A stretch of 64,000 bases of DNA. Origin: Calycina herbarum (Eukaryota; Ascomycota; Leotiomycetes; Helotiales; Pezizellaceae). A program made the translations under genes and the position numbers. Below the pieces are notes generated by a model that made no database searches, was not told the DNA's origin, and saw only the letters and a list, made by a program, of their open reading frames with translations. Location: positions 124,001-188,000 of the forward strand of contig LLEY01000097.1 of NCBI GenBank assembly GCA_001414485.1. The letters are read 5' to 3'. Below are positions 1 to 10,624 of this stretch, one piece after another. Every line of letters starts with the position of its first letter. The stretch's first letter is position 1.

Positions 1-284
1 GACGGCGTATCTGTTTGAGATGGGTTAGTTGATGGCGCGAAGTTTTCCGGGATGCAGGAGGGGTACATACGCATCTAGACGGAAAGCTTTCAAAATGCGA
101 TCAATTTCTGCATCCTAAAAGTGACGATGGGATGTTAGTCTCTCTCTTTTCTCTGAGGGTTTCGAAGATTGGCTTGCGATCGGGGAGGAGAGGGGAGCCT
201 TACTTTCTTGAACTCCTTCTCCTCTGAGTCGAGAGCTTCAAGTGCGTCGATATCATCGTCAGTTTTTTGGGACTGAATTGTCAT
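1..284 (-). CDS. DNAJC8/Spf31-like J-domain protein, 5' part
   Basis: Partial gene that runs off the left edge. Three exons can be read on the minus strand: 284-204 (27 codons from the ATG), 114-71, and 10-1. The introns 203-115 and 70-11 have GTAAGG and GTATGT donors and AG acceptors, and the phases join (0, then 2). The spliced N-terminus is acidic and lysine-rich (ALDSEEKEFKK) and continues as DAEIDRILKAFRLDAYAV, which I recognise as the stretch just before the J domain in fungal DNAJC8/Spf31-type proteins. That family works as an HSP40 co-chaperone linked to spliceosome function. The HPD motif itself lies outside the window. The call rests on about 45 residues, so the family is likely but not certain. 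Confidence 0.7.
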
Positions 285-1153
285 GGCTCACCAGGGTGCC
301 GTTGAAGATTGGATTCTTTCAGGTTAGTTGGAGTTTTGTTTGTTTGGTTTGGTGTTGGTTGATATGGATGGGATTGCTTAAAAAGAGAATGAGAGCTTAT
401 CGTGTTACACAGCCTAAAGCTCGTTATTGCCTTGTTTATGAGGCATCAACTTTGGAAGTGGGTCACATGTGACCCCAACCCGCAAGTTGAAATACCTACT
501 TACACTTTTACGTTGGCAATGCATCAATTCACCATACCCTTGCATTTTATCTGACTTCAAGCCTCCAGATGCGTGCCGTGGGTAGGTATGGTGGGCAGGC
601 ACAAATACTTTCATTTTGTCCCTTCTTCCTGATTCCGCTGACTTACGAGAAACTAGAGTTTGGTTTTAAAAGTTATTATCAATATGAGAGGTTGAAAGAC
701 ACCTCAAAGTCTTAAAGTAAAGTAGCATGGTTTCAAAAGCTCTGTACAGTCTTGAAGAGGCTAGATACCTTTGGATTCATTTGTGTGGAGTATCTAGACA
801 CAAAGTTGAGAACTTTCAGTACCTAGCTCGGTACTCACTCAACTTCAGGAGAAAAAATAGGCCCTCCTGCAAATCATAAGTTTTACTAACATTCATAGGT
901 CCTAATCATAGGTTTTTTCACTCTCTACTCTGCCCAAGAATGCCTTCTTATTGGCGTAATGAAGGTATTGTCACATTGTATGTTCAGATCATAACGATGT
1001 TTAATTTGCGTGGCCTAAAGTACAATGCGTTCTCAGCTTTCCTCTTGGAATCATGCTATGTTGCTGTGGTAGTCCGTTGAAGTTCATTTTATCCTTGTCA
1101 ATATTGTTTTGCTAGAGAATTTTAAGCTACCTTCAAAATTTCACTCAATTTGA
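285..1153. other. Intergenic region upstream of the J-protein gene
   Basis: No convincing gene is seen. Short ORFs here overlap the 5' end of the J-protein gene or lack any recognisable sequence. The base composition is ordinary, unlike the AT-rich island that begins at 1163. The last ~45 bases (around 1111-1153) resemble the dispersed motif described at 32.5-36.8 kb. Confidence 0.6.
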
Positions 1154-1162
1154 ATTTTTTAG

Positions 1163-1300
1163 CGGTAATTGACAATTTTGTCCCTTAATTAATTTTTTAT
1201 ACCTAAAATGTCTCTTCAATCTTCGATTTATACCTAATTTATCCTCTAAATTTTTAAGGGACATTTTAGTTATAAAATAAGAGACATTTTAGTTAGTTAA
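1163..1300 (+). repeat. Left terminal inverted repeat of the MULE
   Basis: It matches the reverse complement of 31336-31473 over its whole length. The mismatches are mostly transitions of the RIP type. The repeat holds two or three copies of a GGGACATTTTAG-like block, possible transposase binding sites (inference). Confidence 0.85.
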
Positions 1301-1539
1301 TATTTACTATTTTACTTATATGTTTATACCTATTTTTAAGTAAATAAAAACTGTAGGTTATAACTTACTATTCCTTTATAATATGTTCTATCTGTCCTCT
1401 CTATCTACTATTACTATTACTAATAATATACTCTCTTCTAAGTATCGAGAGAAGGTAAAACAGTGTATATTAGTAGCTCTATATTATATACTATCTTAAT
1501 AACTTAAGTAATAATAATAATAAGATAATACTATTAGAG

Positions 1540-2959
1540 AGACTCTTATAGCAGAGGGCGTTCTACGAATCGGTTAAGAGTAGTCTACTCTTAAGGAAGT
1601 AAAGGAGGCTATAGTCGTCTATCTTCTTAATAGAGATGAATCTTATATAATTACAAAGTTAGATTTAGAGCGCTTTATACTTAAGTATAAAAGAGAGAAT
1701 TATAACTTCTATCTACGGATTATCCTTTCTACTAAAAGTTATTACACTATCCTACGAGCTTATACCTCTTATAATTATCTTATAAATATATATATAAATT
1801 ACTATAGTAAGAATAGTATATAATATATCCTTAAAACCTATAGCGATTCTATCGATTAAGATTCTAAATTTAATATAAAGAACTTAGTTAATAACGAGAA
1901 GTTATATAGCAAAGCTTATGAGATACTAGCTTATTAGACATACTATGCTATCTAAAAGTAATATAACGACAGCTTTAAGGAGGAGAAGAGGTTATTTACG
2001 CTCTTGCTAGATTGTGCTAATAGTATCTAGAATTCGGATCCTGCTTACTACGTACGTCTTTAGATTAACGAGGAGACAAAGGAGTTTAAGAGTATATTTA
2101 TTACTCTAGGATCTCTTTGTAATACTGTTAAATATTTACGCTACTTTACTAGAGTCGATGTAATATATACTTAATCAAAGTTTAATATAGTATTAGCGAT
2201 TACTATTGTAATTAATACTAACGATGAAATTCTGCCGATTTATTAGACGCTATTACTAAAGGAAGACGAGAAGTCGTAGAAGTGGTATTTTAGTTATATA
2301 GCAGGTGCCTTTTAAACTCTTCGAGTAATATATAAGGATGTTAATAAATAGATGTAGATTAGTAACCGCTAAAAGAGCCTACGAAAGTAACTTCTATATA
2401 GCTTTCTAAAGGCTTACGCTCTAGCTTATTATTAGTATATTACAGATAATATTACCTTCTAGTATAGCTAGGAGCCTAGGCAGCTGTGGTAGAGACTTTG
2501 TTATATAAAAGAGGAGGAGACGTACTAAGAGGCTCTTTCTTAGATAGCGAAGTTTAAGAAGAAGTACTCTAATAAAACCCTCTTTAAATACGTTACTACG
2601 ATTCCGACTAATATATTCTTAGTATACGATATAATTAAATACTAGAGACTTTCTCGATATAGCTATAATATATTAAATATTATTAAGAGTATAAACTTAA
2701 TATAGAGTGAGATTCGGAATCGTCTACTAATATAATTACTTAATAGTATATAGGATTAGGTTATAAAGACATTTTATACTTATTACTATTAGTCTACTAA
2801 ATATACTAAGGTCTCGAATAAGCTGTAGAAGCTCTATCTTAAACGATTAGAGTATACTAGAAAGTATAAAGTTATTCCTACTAGTAGAGATATATACTAA
2901 GTTACTATACCTAGAAAACACCGCCGCTGAGTTAATCTTAAAGAGCGTACTTACTCTTG
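1540..2959 (+). pseudogene. MULE transposase, N-terminal and catalytic part (RIP-degraded)
   Basis: The forward translation shows a MULE-family transposase broken by many TAG/TAA codons at former Trp and Gln positions. Recognisable in order are the N-terminal DNA-binding region (KLDLERFTLKYKRENYNFYL), the catalytic block with FTRVDVIYT and NIVLAITIVINTNDEILPI (the DDE-type VDxTxxK...NDE region of MULEs), and near the end RKHRRxVNLKERTYSC, the start of a SWIM zinc finger. The frame is cut at 2959 by insertion of copy A and resumes at 30081: joining TCTTG to the right side gives back the CxC...CLYI SWIM finger. No functional protein can be made. Confidence 0.8.
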
Positions 2960-3389
2960 TGTTACGAATCACGTATAAGTATATAATAAGTAAAGACTAG
3001 GCGGTGCTCTAATAGGTTAAGCACTATCGGAAACTCTTATAAGAAGAAGGATCCTTAGAATAGCTAAGTAATCTATAGATTTCTTTTAGGATATTACGTA
3101 ACCTAGTTAACTAAGTCGCTTAAGTCGCCTATCGACTAAAGCGATCAGAGCGAGCGACTAGAGCGATTAGAACAGAGGACTATAGTTTTATATAAGACTG
3201 GCACGTCTGCTATTAGATAGGAGCCTCGTGCTTAACTTTAGTTATTAATCTTATTATCTTGTTTAACATCTTTAATATAAGTAACGAGTTTACTTCTAAG
3301 TAAATAACCCGGTATATCTGTACTTCTTACCTATATACTAACCTTTGAGACTTAGTTACCTTTATTTAGTTTGTTTAAGTTTTGTTATA
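2960..3389 (+). repeat. 5' LTR of copy A
   Basis: 430 bp, starting TGTTACGAATCACG and ending GTTATA (from GTTACA). It differs from the 3' LTR at 29651-30080 mainly by transitions, as expected from RIP acting after insertion. Confidence 0.85.
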
Positions 3390-4388
3390 CTTTAAGCACC
3401 TGCTTAGAAGTTCAGTTACTATAGCCCTAGCAACCCCCGCAGCAGCTAGCTCGAATACTAGTCGAGTCAACGTCGTAGGTATATCTAGAGGTATAACCAG
3501 AGGAACACCTGCCAGTACACAGTTAACTAGGAACGACGACAATGTTAGTATACCGGACGCCCCCGAGCCTTATAAGGTCGAAGCACTTAAGTCTATCAAA
3601 GTTAAGATACTAGATACGTATTATAGGAAGCGGAAGGAACTCGACTTATTCCTTCTCTAGATAGACATCTACTTTAACTTTAACTCTAACAAGTTTAAAG
3701 GCAATTATAATTTATAAACTATCTTTGCTATCTTCTATTTTAGGAGATTAGTATTAGAATAGGCCTAGCTATACTTAGAGGACTTCTTTAAGAATAAGGA
3801 TAAAGACGGAAAGATAGAATTAATTAAAATTATATTTAAATCTTAGAGAGGATTTAAGACAACTATTAGAAAAGTCTTTAGAGACTTTGATATAATCTGA
3901 ACAGCTATATATAAGCTATTAGAATTATACTAGACTGGATTAGTAATAGATTATACTAATGAATTTCAACGCTATAGAACGAAGTTAGGATAGGATACTA
4001 TTACTCTTATAGAACTCTTTCGTAGAGGATTAAAGGTATATATTCGTAAGGAAATAGCTAAGTAGAATATATAGTTCTTAACTATTATAGGTATAATTAA
4101 GGAAGTCGTCTAGCTAGATAACCGCCTATATAAATTCAGAAAGAGTAACCTTAGGTAAGAGGAAAAGAGTAAAAGGTTAGGAAAGTAGAAGCACTCTTAT
4201 ACTAATAAACATAGTAAGGAGGCAAACGCTACGTAAAAGAAGACCTTTCTAAAGAAAAGAGGACTTTCCTAGAAAGAGTGAAATTATCGACGTAAGCAGA
4301 ACTTATATTATAATTATAGCCTGCTAGGTTATAGAGTAAATAAGTATAATAAGAAGAAAGACTCTAAGAGAAAGAAATAAATTAATAC
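3390..4388 (+). pseudogene. Copy A gag, RIP-degraded
   Basis: The forward frame has about 90 open codons at the start (APEPYKVEALKSIKVKI region) and then many TAG/TAA codons. A retrotransposon Gag capsid-like stretch follows (ELFRRGLKVYIRKEIAK), then a degraded CCHC zinc knuckle at about 4290-4360 (NLYYNYSLLGYRVNKYNKKK, where Y replaces C by G-to-A change). The frame is interrupted by the solo LTR at 4389. The matching gag of copy B lies at about 19970-20950 on the minus strand. Function was RNA binding and virus-like particle assembly; this copy is dead. Confidence 0.75.
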
Positions 4389-4585
4389 TATAACGGTTAT
4401 AGTTACGAGGGCTGCTGGATGTCACATGTTCGCTTAGATGCACGCTAGTACTAGCGTACGCACTAGCGTTATAGGACTTGTATTTAGTTCCCGGTTCTCT
4501 CGAGCTCTTCTACTCTCCTCGTCTTTTATTCTAAGAATAGAGTGTTGTTTGTTCTACCTTTGTCTACTAAAGCACGTCTGTTATA
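4389..4585 (+). repeat. Solo LTR of the element D family, RIP-affected
   Basis: 197 bp similar along its length to the LTRs of element D (26387-26579, 27904-28096), in the opposite orientation. Shared landmarks are GGATGTCACATGTTCGC, the CGCTAGTACTAGCG palindromic block and the end CTGTTATA (CTGTCACA in D). The TSD is AATAC at 4384-4388 and 4586-4590. Many differences from D are C-to-T or G-to-A. It arose by LTR-LTR recombination of an older copy. The 61-codon open frame starting at 4438 is only this LTR. Confidence 0.85.
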
Positions 4586-4700
4586 AATACTACTATTTAA
4601 TAATAGGTAGCCTTAACTGATTATATTAAACTTATAGATAAGGAGCTTAAGGTACGAGGATATAGAACCTAGATTGAAAATAACGAAGGAATTAGTAGTA
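4586..4700 (+). pseudogene. Copy A gag/pol link between two insertions
   Basis: This 115-bp piece of copy A lies between the solo LTR and element C. It is equivalent to part of copy B around 19830-19950. It ends in TAGTA, the target site duplicated by element C. Confidence 0.55.
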
Positions 4701-5029
4701 TATAACAAACCCAATCTGCTAGCCCTCTGGTAGTTATCCTTACCTATAGTATACACAGGTGTAGCGGATAATCAGAGAAGTAAGAGGTGGTTTAATTGAA
4801 GATCTAAAGCTACAGAAGAGAAGAGAAGGAAAGAGGAGACTTCTAGAGGTCCTATAATATAGAGATAGCTAAGGAATCGATAAGTTATAGGAATGTCGAT
4901 CCGTTTATAGAAATGGTTCCTGGCCTAGGTAGGAATAGTTCTAGGCTAGGCCAGGAATAGCAGGCTTTACAGACGCCGGCGAGCAGCCGTACGCGAGTCA
5001 CGTGCTCGGCGGTGGCCAGGTCTATAACA
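4701..5029 (-). repeat. 3' LTR of element C
   Basis: 329 bp, with the same length as the other LTR. It starts TATAACAAAC and ends ATAACA on the plus strand. Its internal neighbour is the polypurine tract. Confidence 0.85.
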
Positions 5030-5059
5030 TTACCCCCCTCTTTAAGTAGAGCTCGCCTG

Positions 5060-8000
5060 CGAGCTCTGAACCTACTACCCTATAAGTAATTTATCCTCGT
5101 CCTTATAATATTCTAGCTCGTCTATACTATCTTCCTAGCTCTATAACTATTCTACTAAGTACCTAGGAGGCCCTAGAAGAGAAGGATTTAGAGCGTGAAA
5201 CTCTTAAAGCTTATACAGGCAGCCTATAAAGTCAGAAGCTAGGTACTAGGCCGGGTCTAGCTCGCTTTATACCTATTGAACCCGGTATTATAATTTTCCG
5301 TAATAGCCTCTAGAGGCTAGTACTTAGTCTATATCCTATTCGTTATACCTGTTAACTATAATAGGCAGTCCTAGTTCCTATAGCTAGCCTGGTAGCGGAT
5401 CGTTAAGAGCTTTACGAAGCTTATTTATAGAGATTACAGGCTATATTTTAATTATCGGAGGCAGGTCGACCTAGAAAGCGTTTCTAACCTTTTCTAAGAC
5501 TGTATACAGACTAGCCATCTGCTAGTCGAGCTTACAGCTTAGGCGGTCTATATTCCACGTCTTTATCGATACGTAGACCTTGTCGCCTATAGCAAAGTCT
5601 ACTAGTCGCCGGTGCTTGTTTGCTTGCTTACGCTAGCGTTCCTAAGCAGCCTCGATTCCCTTACGGGCGGTTTCCTAGGCGCTGTGTATACGGGTTACGT
5701 ACGTAACTGCTTTGTCTCGTGAAAGCTGTTTACAGACGCTTATTAGCTCTTCTAGGCTCTGGCGGACCTAATCAAAGCTGGTACATAGCACGTAACCAAG
5801 CTTAATTTATATAGGCGGAAGAGTCGTCGAGTCCTGGGGAAGTGTAGCTTAAGCGTAGTCTATAATCGGTATTAGTTTAGACCAGTTATCTTAATAGTAG
5901 TTTATAAACAGGCGAAGGCGTTAGTTAATCTACTGGTTTATATTCTTAGTTTAACCGTCGGTTTATACGTATACAGCCGTAGATAGCTTAATCTTAGTCT
6001 CTAGGATCTGGTTAAACTCTTGCTAGAACTCTAAGATAAATTATAGACCGCGGTTAGAGACAATAGTATCTAACGGTCTATAATAGCACTATACACGGTC
6101 GAGGTAGATCTGTGTAGTCTTTTTTACGTCCGTAGTCTTTAAGTAAGGGATAGAGACAGATCTCTTACTTAGCTAACAGATAAAGATAATAATTATATCT
6201 ATCCTAGACTTGTTAGAAGGGAATTCCTTAAAATCAACTGATATATATTGCTATAGGCGATCCGGGATAGGCAAGGGGTTGAGGAGTCTAGGGGGGCGGT
6301 CTCGTAGCACGTAAGAGCGACGGCAGGTCTAGCAGTTACAGACGAATCGTTGTATATCTAAACGAAGGTACAGCTAGTAGTAGCGGTCTATAACTAGCTT
6401 TAGGGTCTTAGATTGTCTAGGGTAGGCTACTAAGACTTGATTATAAACCTTGCTTAGCAAGCGTACTTTAAGATCGTCGTCCTCGGGTAGGATAAGCCGT
6501 TCTTAGTATAGCAGGAGGCTGTTATAGGTTGTCCAGCTAGGGCGTTCGTCCGTAGCGTACTAGCGGAGAGCGTTAAGGCCCGTACTCGTACGATTAGCTT
6601 ATAGGATATCGTTAATTAAGTCGTGTAGTCCGTCGGCTACTCTAACAGGTGTAATATCTACAGAAGAGTCTAAGTCTAGGTCTGTAATAATCTACGAGTC
6701 GAGATTCTCGGGCTATAAGAGGACTTACGTACGAGTAGATATCTTTATTACTATTTAACTATCTGCTTCTTAGTCCCGGCGAGTAAGGGAATCCGCTCGA
6801 TTCTAGCTACTAGGCTTATAAGTAAGTAGGAAGTTAAATCGAGAGAGGGTTTTAGCCTAGCGAGCTTGTCGGCTAGATAAGGCTTTAGTTGTTATAAAGT
6901 ACTTAAGAGCTTTATAGTCTAAAATAACCCGTATCTAGTATAGAGACCCTTCGAGCTTAGGTCTCTAGGCTTCTAGAGAACGTATAATAGCTAGTATCTC
7001 TTTGTCGTAAATCGGGTAGTTAATCTTAGCAGGTATTATTATCTTAGAGAAGTAAGCTATAGAGTGCCACTCTTAACTCGGCTGTAACTGAAGGAGTATA
7101 CTACTAAGGACGCTGTTAGAGGAATCGGTCTCAACTATAGACTCGTATTACGGATTAAAGTATATAAGAAGAGGTATATTAATAAGCTAGGCCTTCAGCT
7201 CGGAGAAGGCGTCCTGACAAGCAGGTGTCTACTAAAACGGCTGGTCTTTACAAGTTAGAGCCGTTAATAGGCGTGCGACTTATCCGTAGTTAAGAATAAA
7301 CTTCCGGTAGAAGTTACAAAAGCTAAGAAAGGACTAAACACCGCGGACTATAATAGGGCGTTCCCAGTTATAGATTGTTTCTGTCTTTTCTAGGTCTACT
7401 TCAATCCCGTCAGTGCTTATATAGAAGCCTAGGTACTTCGTATAAGTAACGTTAAACTTAGATTTCTTAATATCAGCTTATAAGCCAGCTTTACAAAGCC
7501 GTAAAAGGACCTTATAGACGTGTTCCTAATAGTCTAGCTCGTTCTCGGAGTAAATAAGAATATCGTTAAGATAGGTAATATAAAAGTTGTCTAAATAGTC
7601 GAAGAGTACGTCGTTTATAAACCGTTGATATGTTATAGGTCCGTTAGTTAGTCTAAAAGGTATAACTTTGCACTTATAGGCTCTATAACAGGTCTAGAAC
7701 GTTATTAGTTCCTTAGACTTAGGGTTAATCCGAATCCGGTGAAAAGCTTATTGTATATCTAGCTTTGTAAAGATACAAGCCTTACCTAGACGAGTAAGAG
7801 TTTCGTCGATTAACAGAAGAGGATACTAGTTCTTATAAGTTAGGTTATTCAGCTTATAGTAATTAATATAGAACTGTAGAGAGCTATTAGACTTCTTAAC
7901 AAAGAGAATCGAGGCCGCAAAGGGGGCTTAGCTAGCCTTAATAAAACCTTTATAAAGGTTCTTAATAAGGTATTGTTTTATAGCCCGGAGCTCGTCTATT

Positions 8001-10071
8001 AACTGGTGGCGGAGGGGGCTATAGGATAAGTCGTCTACGTTCCCGTCTATAAGTTCGATCTTGTAGTTGTACGAGCAACAAGGGAGAAGAGTATCAGACG
8101 TAGCTTTAGAGAAAACGTCTATAAGATCCTAGTAGGCTCTGAGGAGGCTTTCTTAGACTCGTAAGTCGTCTTTTTAATCTATAAGCTTTTTTTCTATTAA
8201 GTAATCGATCTTATAAAGAGAGGTACTAAAGGCTGTAGCTTCAGTGTCTTATAGGTTACAGCGATATATAGTAGCACCGATAACAGCGATGTCTACCAGT
8301 AGTAGGTCGAGGCGTACACGTTTCAGGCGCGCTACAGAGGCTTTACGGATATCTAAACTTGTAAGAGCGCGGTTCATATTTCGTAAGTTGTTTTAGCGGT
8401 CCTAGTACTCGCTATAACGTACGGCCAGGGGTGTAGTAGGCGGGCGCGCTAGGATCCGAGAGACTGGCAGCTCGTCGACAAGGCTTATAGACAGTTGCAG
8501 GTCTTCCTAGTATTTGCGTACAACCTGTTCTTCTAGGGCCTAATCGCGGCGATCCGCGTTAGCTTAGTAATCTAGGTTTAAGGGCCGAGTCTATAGGATC
8601 CTAGGATCTAGGAGGCGTAGCTGGACAAGGTTAGGAGAAGGAGGGAGATCTGCGAGCTATATAAGTCATTACTAGCGAGAGTTAAGTTATACGTTAAGCT
8701 AGTTAAACTATATACGCCTAAGAATAAGGTTCTAATAGCTAGTATTAAGGAGGACTATAGGGACGTTATACTATTTACAGCCGTCTATGTGTAAGTGAAG
8801 AATAATATAGCGGTCTATAGACTGTCGACTCTGTCTATCAAAGCCGCGAACTATAATAAGAGTAGGAAGAGTATGAATAGTTAAAGAGAAGAAGCGAGCT
8901 AGCCCTTAAGCAAACTTTATACTAATAAGTATAAAGCTGTTTACTCTAGTGTTAGCTAGAGCAGAGGTTTTAAATCCGTATCTATTATAGACTAAGTTAT
9001 AAGAGACTGTGAACTGTTTTCCTCTAAGTAGCTGACTTAGATCGATAGCTAACTAGCCAGGACCTCGGTAAAATAAGCCTAGGGGGGAGACTTTCCCTAG
9101 ACTTAGTCGTTTTCCGACTGTTCTAAGTCGGACGTAGGCTCTGTAAGCTTATTAACGTCTGTAATAGGCTTAGAGTTCTTAGGGCATTCGCGGGCATAGT
9201 GCCTAGTCCTCTTACACTTGAAGCAGGCGTCGTCCAGTTTCTTACAAGCAGGCGTTGGTTTACATAATAGTCTGTAAAGGCAGGGGGCTAGGGTAGGGGA
9301 GGTTATATAGAACGTAGTTTAAGTAGTAGTAAAAGTTCCAGCTAGGCAGGAGGTAGTAGTAGCAGTTGTAGGCCGGGGGATGAGACGAGCGGTCCGTAAG
9401 TTGCTTCTACGGAGCTGAAGTCTTCGTAAGTTCTTATTAACAAGTTAACACTTGTTTACTAGGGCCGTACTTATAAGTAGGACGTCTAAGAATAGTAAGA
9501 CAGACTGTTGTAGAGGTGGCGTAAGCTTATTATATAAGTCGGGCTATAAGTCGTCCGTCGAGATCTGTCTAGTGCTTATAAGGTATAAGAAGCGAGTATA
9601 GAAGGTTACGAAAGTCTCGTTATCTCTTATAACGAGCCGGCGGAATTCGATACAGGCGTCCTACGCTTTAAACAGGTTCTCTAGGATATCTATAAGATAT
9701 ACGATTATTTCTTTTATAGACTAAAACAGCTTAGGTCCTTTCTAGTAATAGAGCACGAGATGCTTCTAAGTAATATCAGCTATATAGTTAAAAACGTAAG
9801 CTATCTTTACTTCCTCTAGCTTAAACATAGAGGCATTAATAAGGAACTTGTCTTTAATCTAGATCCTCTAGTTGTTAAAGGTTAGAGACAAGCTATCTAT
9901 TAGGGGCTTAGTATCCTTAAACTTGACCGTAAACAACCTATGTTATCTAGTTTCGGACGGGGTATTCCCTTATAGAGGGGTATAGACATCGTCTAGTTGT
10001 TCTTATAGTAGACGGACCTGTTTTAGGGCTATAGCAAGCTGTTGAGCGTCTGTAGGCTGGTCGGCAGACAT
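5060..10071 (-). pseudogene. Element C gag-pol polyprotein, RIP-degraded
   Basis: One frame on the minus strand from an ATG at 10071 (MSADQPTDAQQLAIALKQV). In order: Gag; a CCHC knuckle at about 9180-9230 (CFKCKRTRHYARECP); an aspartic protease region; RT with FTKLDIQxAFHRIRI and the catalytic box YLNDILIYSENE (Asp-Asp changed to Asn-Asp) near 7550; RNase H-like residues (IVETDSSNSVLSS); integrase; and a C-terminal chromodomain around 5100-5340 (KLQYRVQWV-like, ending LREFHALNPSLLGPPRYL). In-frame TAG/TAA codons mostly stand where Trp or Gln is expected. The element is a chromovirus type and not functional. Confidence 0.8.
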
Positions 10072-10290
10072 CGTTGTAGACGACTCAGTTATAAGGACAG
10101 AGGGTATAGGTGGAAGAGCCTCAGGCTCTTATGCGCGGTGGTAGGCACGGGTACGCGGGGCTATATAAGGCGTCGGTAGCATCTATAAGCGGTCTATACA
10201 GACCGTAGGTGTCGTATTAGAATCGCAACAGATATTCTAATCCTTCCTAGGAGTAGTAGTAAATAGAGAGAAGAAGGGAGCTTTAGATAA

Positions 10291-10619
10291 TATAACAAAC
10301 CTAATCTACTAGCCCTCTAGTAGTTATCCTTACCTATAGTATATATAGGTATAGCAGATAATCAGAGAAGTAAGAGGTGGTTTAATTGAAGATCTAAAGC
10401 TATAGAAGAGAAGAGAAGGAAAGAGGAGACTTCTAGAGGTTCTATAATATAGAGATAGCTAAGGAATCGATAAGTTATAGGAATGTCGATCCGTTTGTAG
10501 AAATGGTTCCTAGCCTAGGTAGGAATAGTTCTAGGCCAGGCTAGGAATAGCAGGCTTTACAGACGCCGGCGAGCAGCCGTACGCGAGTTACGTGCTCGGC
10601 GGTGGCCAGGTCCGTAACA
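10291..10619 (-). repeat. 5' LTR of element C
   Basis: 329 bp and the partner of 4701-5029. The two differ by transitions (for example CAATCTGC against TAATCTAC near the start). Confidence 0.85.
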
Positions 10620-10624
10620 TAGTA

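Larger units (their letters stand above)
4701..10619 (-). mobile_element. Chromodomain Ty3/gypsy retrotransposon C
   Basis: LTRs of 329 bp are at 4701-5029 and 10291-10619 and the TSD is TAGTA (4696-4700, 10620-10624). It reads on the minus strand: a polypurine tract (complement of TACCCCCCTCTTT, 5031-5043) adjoins the left LTR, and gag-pol runs from 10071 down to about 5060. It is a different family from copies A/B. RIP damage is present but lighter in parts; long stretches of pol can be read between stops. Confidence 0.88.

Noticed and set aside
242..472. 76-codon open frame on the plus strand
   Set aside because: Lies opposite the first exon of the J-domain gene and has no recognisable motif.
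4438..4620. Open frame with repeated Ser/Thr-Val-Arg pattern
   Set aside because: It is entirely solo LTR sequence; the repeats come from the CGCTAGTACTAGCG palindrome.
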